From the NCBI GenBank assembly GCA_964480705.1, contig CAYZPC010000004.1, positions 1 through 64,000 on the forward strand: DNA of 64,000 bases. The letters run 5' to 3'. Position 1 is the first letter of the stretch. The number at the start of each line of letters is the position of its first letter. The DNA is from VGJJ01 sp964480705. GTDB lineage: Archaea > Iainarchaeota > Iainarchaeia > Iainarchaeales > VGJJ01. The notes under the pieces were generated by a model. It saw nothing but the letters and a program-made list of their open reading frames with translations. It had not been told where the DNA came from and made no database searches. This document shows positions 42,343-50,139 of this stretch, piece by piece. A program made the position numbers and the translations under genes.

Positions 42343-42816
42343 TTAGTTGCTATTTTTTTCGTTCACGATGCGGGATTTCCATTTGGATGACTTGTGAATA
42401 TGCGGCGCATGGGAGGGTGCGCGAATAATGCTACAAATGAGTCCGCGCGCGGCCAACTTTTTTTGCAATTCTTTTTCATTCACCTTTTGATCATAACCCA
42501 AAACAATCAACTCAGGGCGTAACTGCACCACTTTGTCCAGAATGTCTCCTTTTCCACCTAATACCGCAGCATCCACTCCTTTTAGTGCGCGCACCATCTG
42601 CACACGGATGCGTTCTGGAAAAATGGGAGCGTGATGTTTGACGCGCTTCACCGTTGAATCGCGCGAAACAATCACTGTTAATTTTTTTCCATGTCGTTTT
42701 GCAAAATCCAAATAGCGAATGTGTCCCAAATGCAACACGTCAAATGTTCCTTGTGCTAACACGTGTGAAAATTTTGTTTGTTTGCGGGAATTTTGCATGG
42801 TTGCGCGTGTTTTCAT
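42343..42816 (-). CDS. RibL-like cytidylyltransferase (probable archaeal FAD synthase)
   Basis: 157 residues. HxGH nucleotidyltransferase: GTFDVLHLGHIRYLDFAK, IVSRDSTVKR, FPERIRVQMVRALKGVDAAVLG, ELIVLGYDQ. Length and the conserved Cys after the core (LICSIIRAPSH) match archaeal RibL, which adenylates FMN to FAD; glycerol-3-phosphate cytidylyltransferase is the alternative. The ATG at 42816 lies about 26 bases from the shared TATA box; Mets at 42825 and 42798 are alternatives. Confidence 0.8.
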   Translation of the reverse strand: MKTRATMQNSRKQTKFSHVLAQGTFDVLHLGHIRYLDFAKRHGKKLTVIVSRDSTVKRVKHHAPIFPERIRVQMVRALKGVDAAVLGGKGDILDKVVQLRPELIVLGYDQKVNEKELQKKLAARGLICSIIRAPSHAPHIHKSSKWKSRIVNEKNSN

Positions 42817-42837
42817 GCAATTCATAATGTAGCAAAC

Positions 42838-42848
42838 CTTTATATAGC
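42838..42848. promoter_or_regulatory. Bidirectional TATA box
   Basis: CTTTATATAGC reads as a TATA box on both strands: about 26 bases from the RibL-like ATG (leaderless) and about 58 bases before the Arg-rich gene, which then has a ~33-base leader with SD GGAGGATG at 42885-42892. Confidence 0.55.
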
Positions 42849-42900
42849 ACGAATTATTGACTGGACTAACAAATTATCTATCCATGGAGGATGATACCTA

Positions 42901-43101
42901 ATGGCACGAAGACGAAGACGCGCTGCAGCATCTACTGCACGCCGAACATCACGACGACGAACCGCTCGACGCAGTACCGCAAAAACGGCACGACGATCAA
43001 CTGCTCGCCGACGAACCGCACGCCGAGCAACCACTGCCCGACGCAGCACATCTCGACGAACAAGCACGCGACGCCGCGCGCGACGAAGCCGAAGAGCATA
43101 A
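42901..43101 (+). CDS. Arginine-rich protamine-like protein
   Basis: 66 residues: 30 Arg, one Lys, the rest only Ala, Ser, Thr and the start Met. The sequence is a string of [ST]xRR units (TARRTSRRR, STARRRTARR). No hydrophobic core is possible, so it is disordered and very basic. A strong SD, own TATA box and hairpin terminator show a dedicated unit. By composition it would bind DNA or RNA, like protamines or Arg/Ser linker proteins; no homology is claimed. Confidence 0.75.
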   Translation: MARRRRRAAASTARRTSRRRTARRSTAKTARRSTARRRTARRATTARRSTSRRTSTRRRARRSRRA

Positions 43102-43107
43102 TTTTGA

Positions 43108-43143
43108 GAATGGGCCCCTAGCGGCCATTCTTATTCTTTTTTT
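43108..43143 (+). terminator. Hairpin terminator after the Arg-rich gene
   Basis: GAATGG (43108-43113) pairs with CCATTC (43125-43130); TTATTCTTTTTTT follows. Confidence 0.65.
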
Positions 43144-43441
43144 ATACCAACTTTTTTTTGCGATTTAGACGACGAGCCACTCTAAACGGGCGCGTCTGGC
43201 GATGAACCCAAATAGCCATTCCCACTAGGATAAGGAAAGCCGTCACGTTCCACGGAAAAGCCACCACATTCCAGTCGGGGTCCAAGTAAATAGCAATGGC
43301 TGCCGCAATTCCCACCGAAAGAATAATCTCAACCAGGCTCAACAAGGGAATGCGATAATCGGATTTCCACTGCCCCCACTTAAACCTAAAAATGGCTCTC
43401 CATGAAACATTCTCTCTGGAAAATGATTTGCTCTGCTTCAT
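43142..43441 (-). CDS. Two-helix membrane protein
   Basis: 99 residues. Two hydrophobic segments (IPLLSLVEIILSVGIAAAIAIYL and VTAFLILVGMAIWV at ~28-50 and ~62-76), basic ends. Its ATG overlaps the stop of the Cys-repeat lipoprotein by one base (TGATG), so translation is coupled. A longer open frame into that gene is not needed. Function unknown; possibly an accessory to the lipoprotein. Confidence 0.65.
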   Translation of the reverse strand: MKQSKSFSRENVSWRAIFRFKWGQWKSDYRIPLLSLVEIILSVGIAAAIAIYLDPDWNVVAFPWNVTAFLILVGMAIWVHRQTRPFRVARRLNRKKKLV

Positions 43442-45261
43442 CACGGACACGCATCCCGAATAATATGGTTGAAAATATTGTCGCATAACTCCGGTCCATT
43501 CGACGCCCCGGCTAAATAATCCCAGCACGTGTCGCGGGCAAGTCGGGCTTCATTCATGTCCTCAACAGGTTTCATTGGAATCGTCCCACAAATGGTCAAA
43601 TTAGGAATTTTGTATCCCACTTTTGCGTAACACAATCCTTTTTCTTGCTGCGCGGGAATATACGCACACGCTGCCAATGAAAGCGTTACTTCCGCAACAT
43701 CCGTGATACAATCATACTGCGTCACCAGGTTAGTGGTTATTTTGGTGCAATACTGCCAGTCTCCCAGCGATTTTGCCAACGCAAGGACGCAGGGTTCTTT
43801 CATTTCTTTGTTAATTACTTTTTCACACAAGGCTTTCTGCTTCAAACTAATTGCCAAATCCGAATAACATTGGTCGCGTCCTAGGACGTTAGTGATTGCT
43901 TCACACGCTGACGCATTTCCGGAAGCCGCTGCGACTTGCCCCACGCACGCGTCGCGGGTGGATTTATCTAAAATAGATTGACACACAACCTCATTTTTTG
44001 TTTTAGTGGCAATCGACAAATAACAATTGTCCTTTGACGTGTCATTGGTGATTTCTCCACATCCTTGCGCATTCAACGCGGCTGTGCTCACGGTAAAATA
44101 ACACGTATTCTTAGCATCCGGTGCATCCACGTTTGCGCAGAGCGTTGTTTGATTGGTGTCCAATGCAACGGTGGCGAAGCATTTGTCGGCATACGCAAAT
44201 GATTCTGTGACAATGTTCAATTCTCCGCAAACAACAGAGTTGTGCGTCTGAATCGCCACTCCCAAAATACAACTCTCGCGCGCCACACCAGAAAGAATGT
44301 AACACGCTTCCTTCGTGCCCTTTCCCGCGACTACATCCGTGTAGCAGGTTTGGCGTTTCTCTTCTTCTTCAATTTTATTGCAAATATTTTCATCCTTAAT
44401 GCTTTTGGCAACTGCTGCAAAACAGTCATCTCTTTTTTCCAAATTAAGAATGCCGCTGCACAAATCAACCTGCTTATTGTTTACGGCTAAACTTTTCAAA
44501 CAATCATCTTTCTTAGCCAAATCATTCAAACTCGCACACGAGTTGCTCGCTGCAGCCGCTGCCAACGCTTGCGACAAGCAAGATGCGCGAATGGCCTGCG
44601 TCGAAATAGCATTACACAATGATGCATTGGCCTGTGCAATAGCCACTTTCAACACACAATCTTCGCGTGACACGGAATCTGAAATACGCAAGCAAGCGGC
44701 ACTACTCTTAGCCTGCACGGCCGTGAGAATAAAACAATCCTCTCGCTTCTCTTCAGACGTAATCAGTTCACACACTTCGGGGCTGGATGCTGCCTGTGCT
44801 AATTCCGTGAAACAATCGGTCTGCGCCGTATTCGTCAAATAACAAAATGCTTCATTCTTCTGAATGCGTGCCGCGTTACGGTAGCAATCTTCCTGCGCAG
44901 CCGTGTCCGTTATTGCAGAGCATGAATCCACTTGGTTGAATGCCCCTGGCGCGGCATCGGCACAACTGTGCTGTGCACTATCATTCTGAATGAGCAAGCA
45001 CACTAACCCATCTTTGGTTGCAAGTGCAACGCCGCGAATACAATCATCTTTGGTGTTTGCGGCAATGATGTGATTGCAAATTCCCTCATCTTTTTGGGCG
45101 AGTGCCGCGTCGCGGTAACAATTATCCTGCGACACCGTGTCGGTGAGAGCGATGCATGAAACAGTGTTGGCTCCCGCATTTGGGTCCAAAAAAATCTGGT
45201 CGATACACCCCGATGCGAAAATGATAATCAGAATAGGGATGAGGGTAGTGGGTTGCATCAT
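43441..45261 (-). CDS. Lipoprotein of 22 di-cysteine repeats
   Basis: 606 residues. A lipoprotein signal peptide (LIIIFASGC; lipid Cys ~19) is followed by 44 Cys in a regular pattern, C-x11-C-x13, 22 units of about 26 residues. A typical unit reads CxxIxDxxxRDxCYxxxAxxxKDxxx. The units look like helical hairpins forming a solenoid, each probably locked by a disulfide because the protein is outside the cell. Length varies slightly in a few units (x10, x15, x20). Own TATA (TTAAATA at 45279-45285). Not assigned to a family; a binding scaffold is plausible. Confidence 0.8.
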   Translation of the reverse strand: MMQPTTLIPILIIIFASGCIDQIFLDPNAGANTVSCIALTDTVSQDNCYRDAALAQKDEGICNHIIAANTKDDCIRGVALATKDGLVCLLIQNDSAQHSCADAAPGAFNQVDSCSAITDTAAQEDCYRNAARIQKNEAFCYLTNTAQTDCFTELAQAASSPEVCELITSEEKREDCFILTAVQAKSSAACLRISDSVSREDCVLKVAIAQANASLCNAISTQAIRASCLSQALAAAAASNSCASLNDLAKKDDCLKSLAVNNKQVDLCSGILNLEKRDDCFAAVAKSIKDENICNKIEEEEKRQTCYTDVVAGKGTKEACYILSGVARESCILGVAIQTHNSVVCGELNIVTESFAYADKCFATVALDTNQTTLCANVDAPDAKNTCYFTVSTAALNAQGCGEITNDTSKDNCYLSIATKTKNEVVCQSILDKSTRDACVGQVAAASGNASACEAITNVLGRDQCYSDLAISLKQKALCEKVINKEMKEPCVLALAKSLGDWQYCTKITTNLVTQYDCITDVAEVTLSLAACAYIPAQQEKGLCYAKVGYKIPNLTICGTIPMKPVEDMNEARLARDTCWDYLAGASNGPELCDNIFNHIIRDACP

Positions 45262-45306
45262 AGCCCATCGGCAAAGGGCTATTTAAGGGTGCATTTTGGC
45301 GTTTTT

Positions 45307-45825
45307 TTAGACCGCGAGAATAGCAATCAACCCCACTCCCACCAAACGGAAAAGTATCGTTTGATTCGCCAGCCAAATGAGTGCGGACGTGAGGATGGCA
45401 ATCGGCCACGTGAGGACATACCCAGCTAGCTTGATTAATTTGCTCCCCATTGAAAGATTGCCTGAAGCGGTTTCACTAAAACGACGGGAAATAGCCGTGG
45501 GAATGTTGGTTGCGTCGGTCGTAGACGGAATGGCATGAAAGCCAATGGAGATGGCGAGCCAAAATAACACTGCTGCCAGCAAACTGTTTGTTTCTCCTGC
45601 TTGGTTAGCTGCTTGAAAAAATAAAAAACTCAAAATAGTTCCCGCCGCGAGAGGAGCAAACGCAATCATCCATGCATTGCGCGCGTTGGTGGGATCGTGC
45701 ACCACCACTCCAGAGTTTGAACGCACGTGCACGCGATGCACTTTCACATTTCCTATTACGCACGCGAGGGCATGTGCTCCTTCGTGCACCCACACGCCTG
45801 GAAAAAAAATGCTCAGGGTGTTCAT
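45307..45825 (-). CDS. Membrane metalloprotease-like protein (HExxH, M50-like)
   Basis: 172 residues with about four hydrophobic segments. N-terminal VWVHEGAHALACVIG holds HExxH (~14-18), typical of M50/DUF3267-like zinc proteases; the third ligand is not certain (an Asp in PSTTDATN is a candidate). It starts 3 bases after the winged-helix regulator stop, so the two are cotranscribed. Role unknown; a stress-linked intramembrane protease is inference. Confidence 0.65.
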   Translation of the reverse strand: MNTLSIFFPGVWVHEGAHALACVIGNVKVHRVHVRSNSGVVVHDPTNARNAWMIAFAPLAAGTILSFLFFQAANQAGETNSLLAAVLFWLAISIGFHAIPSTTDATNIPTAISRRFSETASGNLSMGSKLIKLAGYVLTWPIAILTSALIWLANQTILFRLVGVGLIAILAV

Positions 45826-45828
45826 TCA

Positions 45829-46281
45829 TCATCGCCGCTCTTTGAGCAAGGGTTTGTTCTCGTCTACTTCCATTCCAAATGCTTTGTCAATCTCTCGCGC
45901 GGTTTCCTGCATGCGCATGAAAATACGTTTGATATCTTCCTCCACTTCCTGCACCGTTCGCACCATACTTCGCGAGCGCGCAAAATAATTTCGTCCTTGC
46001 TTTACTACTAAACCGGATAATTGTAAATTATTCAAGTGATGAATCACCGCGCCGCGGGAAAGTTGTATTTTTTCTGCAATATCCGTGGAAGAAATTCCTT
46101 TTCCATCTTCGGTTGCTTTTACAATAATTTTGAAAATATCTAAGGTGGCCTTGTCCTTGTTCACGGGACTCAAACCTAGTGATTGGCACAACCACTCCAT
46201 TTCTTGTTCGGTATTTCTCTCGAAAGGGGGGTCGATGCGGCGGATTACTATTCTAAACGTGGTGCGGCGAATGCCATCCAT
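45829..46281 (-). CDS. Winged-helix transcription regulator, probable heat-shock repressor
   Basis: 150 residues. Winged helix at ~45-100 (IFKIIVKATEDGKGISSTDIAEKIQLSRGAVIHHLNNLQLSGLVVKQGRNY), followed by a coiled-coil dimerisation-like segment. It is transcribed away from grpE-dnaK across a promoter holding a perfect palindrome. TTTTTTAAGG at about 46303-46312 predicts a leaderless start at 46281; an ATG at 46290 is the alternative. Known archaeal heat-shock regulators (Phr, HSR1) are also small winged-helix proteins; direct homology was not tested. Confidence 0.75.
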   Translation of the reverse strand: MDGIRRTTFRIVIRRIDPPFERNTEQEMEWLCQSLGLSPVNKDKATLDIFKIIVKATEDGKGISSTDIAEKIQLSRGAVIHHLNNLQLSGLVVKQGRNYFARSRSMVRTVQEVEEDIKRIFMRMQETAREIDKAFGMEVDENKPLLKERR

Positions 46282-46330
46282 ACCCTGCATGGACACCAAT
46301 ACCCTTAAAAAAGGAATGATTGGAAAAGAC

Positions 46331-46338
46331 AGTATATG
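46331..46338 (+). promoter_or_regulatory. TATA box of the grpE-dnaK operon
   Basis: AGTATATG, about 35 bases before the grpE ATG at 46370; its last two bases overlap the palindrome. Confidence 0.6.
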
Positions 46339-46355
46339 TCTAAAATTATTAGACA
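46337..46355. promoter_or_regulatory. Palindromic operator at the grpE-dnaK promoter
   Basis: TGTCTAA (46337-46343) and TTAGACA (46349-46355) form a perfect 7-bp inverted repeat with spacer AATTA. It lies between the TATA box and the expected start, a typical repressor position. The CTAA/TTAG half-sites resemble the CTAAC-N5-GTTAG motif reported for the Archaeoglobus HSR1 regulator, with different spacing. Confidence 0.7.
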
Positions 46356-46369
46356 AAATGGTGTTTAAT

Positions 46370-46924
46370 ATGTTCAAAACCCCCGAAAAAGCCCATTTGC
46401 CGCCCACGGAAGGAGCGTCTCCCGCCGAGGAAAAGGTGCGCGAACTCACGGAGACTGTGCAGCGCGTCCAAGCGGATTTCGAAAATTACCGTAAACGCGC
46501 TCAAAATGAGCAGACCATCACCTATTTGCGCGGCAAGGCCGCGGCGTTGAAAGACATGTTAAGCATCATCGACACGCTCGATTCGGCGATAAGCAAAGAA
46601 AAAGATGGCACGCGCCACGCGCTAGAAAACATTCGCACGCACATGCTGCACATTCTATCGCAGAGCGGAGTGAAACCCATTCACACGGTTGGAAAAATTT
46701 TCGACCCTTTCACGAGCGAATGCTTGATGCAGGGAAACGATCCCACCAAAAATGAAGATATTGTATTGGACGAAATGCAGCGCGGATATTATTTTCACGA
46801 AGACGTTTTACGACCGGCGAAAGTGAAAGTAAACAAACGCCGCGAAGAAGAAAATGAAAATGAAAACAAAATGAATAATGATAATCAATCAAACAATACT
46901 ACCGGAGGAATCAACCATGAGTAA
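46370..46924 (+). CDS. grpE: GrpE nucleotide exchange factor
   Basis: 184 residues. Long N-terminal helix (VRELTETVQRVQADFENYRKRAQNE), KDMLSIIDTLDSAIS and the C-terminal head GKIFDPFTSECLM, EDVLRPAKVKV. Releases ADP from DnaK. ATG at 46370 with a ~10-base leader; another at 46358 is possible. The last 8 bases overlap dnaK. An Asn/Glu-rich tail follows the fold. Confidence 0.92.
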   Translation: MFKTPEKAHLPPTEGASPAEEKVRELTETVQRVQADFENYRKRAQNEQTITYLRGKAAALKDMLSIIDTLDSAISKEKDGTRHALENIRTHMLHILSQSGVKPIHTVGKIFDPFTSECLMQGNDPTKNEDIVLDEMQRGYYFHEDVLRPAKVKVNKRREEENENENKMNNDNQSNNTTGGINHE

Positions 46925-48776
46925 AGTAATTGGAATCGATTTAGGAACATCAAACTCGGCCGCGGCCGTATTAGAAGGAGGAAAACCCCGCATCATTCCG
47001 AGTGCGGAAGGAAACACTCTCTATGGAAAAGCATTCCCCTCCGTGGTTGCATTCACGAAAGATGGACAAGTTCTTGTAGGTGAACCCGCGCGCCGACAAG
47101 CCGTATCCAATCCGGATGGAACCGTCATGGCCGCGAAACGAAAAATGGGAACCAATCATGCGTATAAAATAAACGGAAAAGATTACACTCCGCAGCAAAT
47201 CTCTGCATTCATTTTACAAAAAATCAAAAAAGACGCGGAATCATTCCTAGGTGAAAAAGTCGACAAAGCTGTTATCACCGTTCCTGCGTATTTTGATGAC
47301 AACCAGCGACAAGCCACGAAGGATGCAGGACAAATTGCCGGTCTTGAAGTCATTCGAATTGTAAACGAACCCACCGCGGCCTCACTCGCGTATGGTTTGG
47401 ACAAAAAAAATTCCGAACAAAAAATTCTCGTGTTTGATTTAGGAGGCGGAACACTCGATGTCACCGTAATGGAATTCGGTGATGGCGTGTTTGAAGTTCG
47501 CTCCACGAGCGGAGATACGCAACTCGGCGGAACCGACATGGATGCAGCGGTGATCAATTGGATTGTTTCTGAATTTTCACGCACTGAACGCGCGGATTTG
47601 AGCAAAGACAAAGTAGCCATGCAGCGCGTCCGCGAAGCAGCGGAGAAAGCCAAAATTGAACTCTCCACCACGCTCGAAACGGAAATTAATCTTCCATACA
47701 TTACTGCGGATGCCAGCGGGCCCAAACACTTAGTCATGAAATTTAACCGCGCCAAGCTCGAAGAACTGGTGCAGCCCATTGTAAAGCGCTGCGAAAAGCC
47801 AGTAAATCAAGCCCTCGCGGATGCTAAACTTCTCCCCGCAGACATTTCGCGCGTCATTTTAGTTGGCGGACCCACGCGCATGCCTATTGTGCAGCAATTC
47901 GTGGAACGCATTTTGGGAACCAAAACCGAACATGGAGTGGACCCCATGGAATGTGTGGCAATGGGTGCTGCCGTGCAAGCGGGCGTGTTGAGCGGAGAAA
48001 TCAAGGACGTTCTATTGCTGGATGTCACTCCCCTCTCGCTTGGAATTGAAACCCTTGGGGGAGTCATGACCAAACTCGTTGAACGAAACACGACGATTCC
48101 TCACAAGAAGAGCCAAATCTTCTCAACGGCTGCGGACAATCAACCCGGGGTTGAAATCAAAGTGTATCAAGGAGAACGCGCCATGGCAGCGGACAACAAG
48201 TTGTTAGGAACATTTGTCCTGCAAGGAATCCCCCCCGCTCCGCGCGGCGTGCCGCAAATTGAAGTCTCATTTGATTTAGATGCAAATGGAATCATGCACG
48301 TCTCTGCAAAGGACATGGGAACAGGAAAGGAACAGCGAATTCAAATTATTGCTGCCCAAAAATTAGATGAAAATGAAATCAAGCGCATGCAAAAATCCGC
48401 CGAAGAATTTGCAGAAGCCGACAAAAAACGCAAAGAAGAAGTCGAAATAGTCAACCAAGCCGATGCCACCGTTTATCAAACGGAAAAAATGCTGGACGAA
48501 ATGAAAGACAAGATTTCCGCACCAAACAAGAGCATGGTGGAGGCAGGGTTAAAAGAATTGAAAGACATGTTAGGACAAGAGCCTAAACCCGTCGCACAAT
48601 TGAAAACAAAATTAGAACAATTCAACAAAGACTTAATGAAAATAGGACAGGACATTTATGGAAAGCAAGGAAATAGTGCTCAATCAACGGGAGGACAACA
48701 TGAAGCAAATGAAACAAACGAAAGCGGAAATTCCGATGCCGTGGACGCTGACTTCAAAGTCAACGAAGGCAAGTAA
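46917..48776 (+). CDS. dnaK: Chaperone DnaK (Hsp70)
   Basis: 619 residues. GIDLGTSNSAAAV phosphate loop, VPAYFDDNQRQATKDAG, IVNEPTAASLAYG, VFDLGGGTLDVT, ILVGGPTRMP, the DVTPLSLGIETLGG linker and substrate domain, and the VDADFKVNEGK tail. Bacterial-type protein, known in some archaea through transfer. SD GGAGGAA. It overlaps grpE by 8 bases, so stoichiometry is probably coupled. Confidence 0.97.
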   Translation: MSKVIGIDLGTSNSAAAVLEGGKPRIIPSAEGNTLYGKAFPSVVAFTKDGQVLVGEPARRQAVSNPDGTVMAAKRKMGTNHAYKINGKDYTPQQISAFILQKIKKDAESFLGEKVDKAVITVPAYFDDNQRQATKDAGQIAGLEVIRIVNEPTAASLAYGLDKKNSEQKILVFDLGGGTLDVTVMEFGDGVFEVRSTSGDTQLGGTDMDAAVINWIVSEFSRTERADLSKDKVAMQRVREAAEKAKIELSTTLETEINLPYITADASGPKHLVMKFNRAKLEELVQPIVKRCEKPVNQALADAKLLPADISRVILVGGPTRMPIVQQFVERILGTKTEHGVDPMECVAMGAAVQAGVLSGEIKDVLLLDVTPLSLGIETLGGVMTKLVERNTTIPHKKSQIFSTAADNQPGVEIKVYQGERAMAADNKLLGTFVLQGIPPAPRGVPQIEVSFDLDANGIMHVSAKDMGTGKEQRIQIIAAQKLDENEIKRMQKSAEEFAEADKKRKEEVEIVNQADATVYQTEKMLDEMKDKISAPNKSMVEAGLKELKDMLGQEPKPVAQLKTKLEQFNKDLMKIGQDIYGKQGNSAQSTGGQHEANETNESGNSDAVDADFKVNEGK

Positions 48777-48901
48777 AATTCAAAAGAATAAAACGCTCGA
48801 TGACCAGCGAAAGTTCATGGCCGCATGAACACGCGTTGAGCGGATTTTTATTCTGCATTGCATTTCATTCCATTTATTCACACTCAAACACGTGAGCACG
48901 C
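48777..48901 (+). other. Gap between dnaK and dnaJ
   Basis: 125 bases without a convincing gene. A T-rich stretch at about 48845-48880 and a GATTTTTATTC box may be a dnaJ promoter. No palindrome like the one at 46337 was found here. Confidence 0.35.
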
Positions 48902-50068
48902 ATGGCTTCCAAAGACTATTACGCAACACTCGGACTCTCCAAGAACGCCAGCGATGCCGACATCAAATCGGCGTACAAAAAACTCGCGAAACAATGGCAT
49001 CCGGATGTGAACAAGAGCCCAGAAGCCACCGAAAAATTCAAAGAAATTAGCGAAGCATATTCCATTCTCTCGGATTCACAAAAAAGACAAACATACGACC
49101 AGTTTGGCAGCGACGCATTCTCTGGAGGAGGATTTGGAGGCGGCTCAGGCGGATTTCCAGGCGGAGGCGCCGGGTTTGATTTCTCTGACTTATTCCGCGA
49201 AGGATTTGGGGGCGCAGGAGGATATTCCTCCATGGATGACCTCTTGCGAAGCGCATTCGGAGAAGGATTTTCCGCGCAGCGTGAGCAAGCACAACCATTG
49301 CACGTGCGCACGGACGTAGAATTAACATTTGAAGAAGCCGCATTCGGCACCACTAAAACGATTGAGTTTGAACGACTATCCCCCTGCGACACATGCTCGG
49401 GAAGCGGGTCCGCGAGCGGAAAAAAACAGACGTGCACCACGTGTAAAGGGCGCGGCATGCACACGCAAACGCGCCGAACGCCTTTTGGAATTTTTCAAAC
49501 CACGGGAACATGCTCCACGTGCGGGGGAACCGGACACTCGATTTCAGATCCATGCAAAACATGCAAAGGAAAAGGACACGTGAAAAAATGGCAAAAACTA
49601 GATGTCAAAATTCCCGCAGGAGTGGACACGGGAAATCATCTTCGACTTGCGAAACAAGGACACGTTCAACATGGAAAACATGGCGACGTGTATGTAGTGC
49701 TGCACGTGCGACCGCACCCGGTATTTAGACGCGATGGCAGTGATGTGTATGTGGAACAGCCCATCTCGTACGCTGACGCGGTGTTAGGCGGAGAAGTGGA
49801 CGTTCCATTGCTCGGAGGAAAAACTGCCACACTCACCATTCCCGCGGGAACTAAACCCGGAAAAGTGTTTCGAATGAAAGACAAAGGAATCAAATTCCTA
49901 AACGAGGATGCATTTGGAGATGAATTCGTGCGCGTAGAAATTGACGTTCCCGAAAAATTGAGCGCGGAAGAAAAAGCATTGCTGGATGAGTTTCGAGCGC
50001 TTCACCAGCACGGAACCCCCAAATCAGCAGGAAAAAAGTCCAAAAAGAAAGGATTCTTTGGAATCTGA
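48902..50068 (+). CDS. dnaJ: Co-chaperone DnaJ (Hsp40, type I)
   Basis: 388 residues. J domain with WHPDVN (HPD), Gly/Phe-rich linker (~75-125), four CxxCxGxG zinc motifs (CDTCSGSG, CTTCKGRG, CSTCGGTG, CKTCKGKG; ~155-225), the C-terminal substrate domains and a Lys-rich end. A 125-base gap from dnaK with AT-rich DNA suggests either a separate promoter or readthrough. Confidence 0.96.
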   Translation: MASKDYYATLGLSKNASDADIKSAYKKLAKQWHPDVNKSPEATEKFKEISEAYSILSDSQKRQTYDQFGSDAFSGGGFGGGSGGFPGGGAGFDFSDLFREGFGGAGGYSSMDDLLRSAFGEGFSAQREQAQPLHVRTDVELTFEEAAFGTTKTIEFERLSPCDTCSGSGSASGKKQTCTTCKGRGMHTQTRRTPFGIFQTTGTCSTCGGTGHSISDPCKTCKGKGHVKKWQKLDVKIPAGVDTGNHLRLAKQGHVQHGKHGDVYVVLHVRPHPVFRRDGSDVYVEQPISYADAVLGGEVDVPLLGGKTATLTIPAGTKPGKVFRMKDKGIKFLNEDAFGDEFVRVEIDVPEKLSAEEKALLDEFRALHQHGTPKSAGKKSKKKGFFGI

Positions 50069-50139
50069 CCCGTTTTTTTCCTTTTTTGACAGGCTTGGCT
50101 TCATGCCTTTAAACCCTTTTCTGCGGCCAAATACATAGT

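Noticed and set aside
48777..48901. Box C/D-like sRNA between dnaK and dnaJ (CGATGA present)
   Set aside because: No matching CUGA D box at proper spacing.
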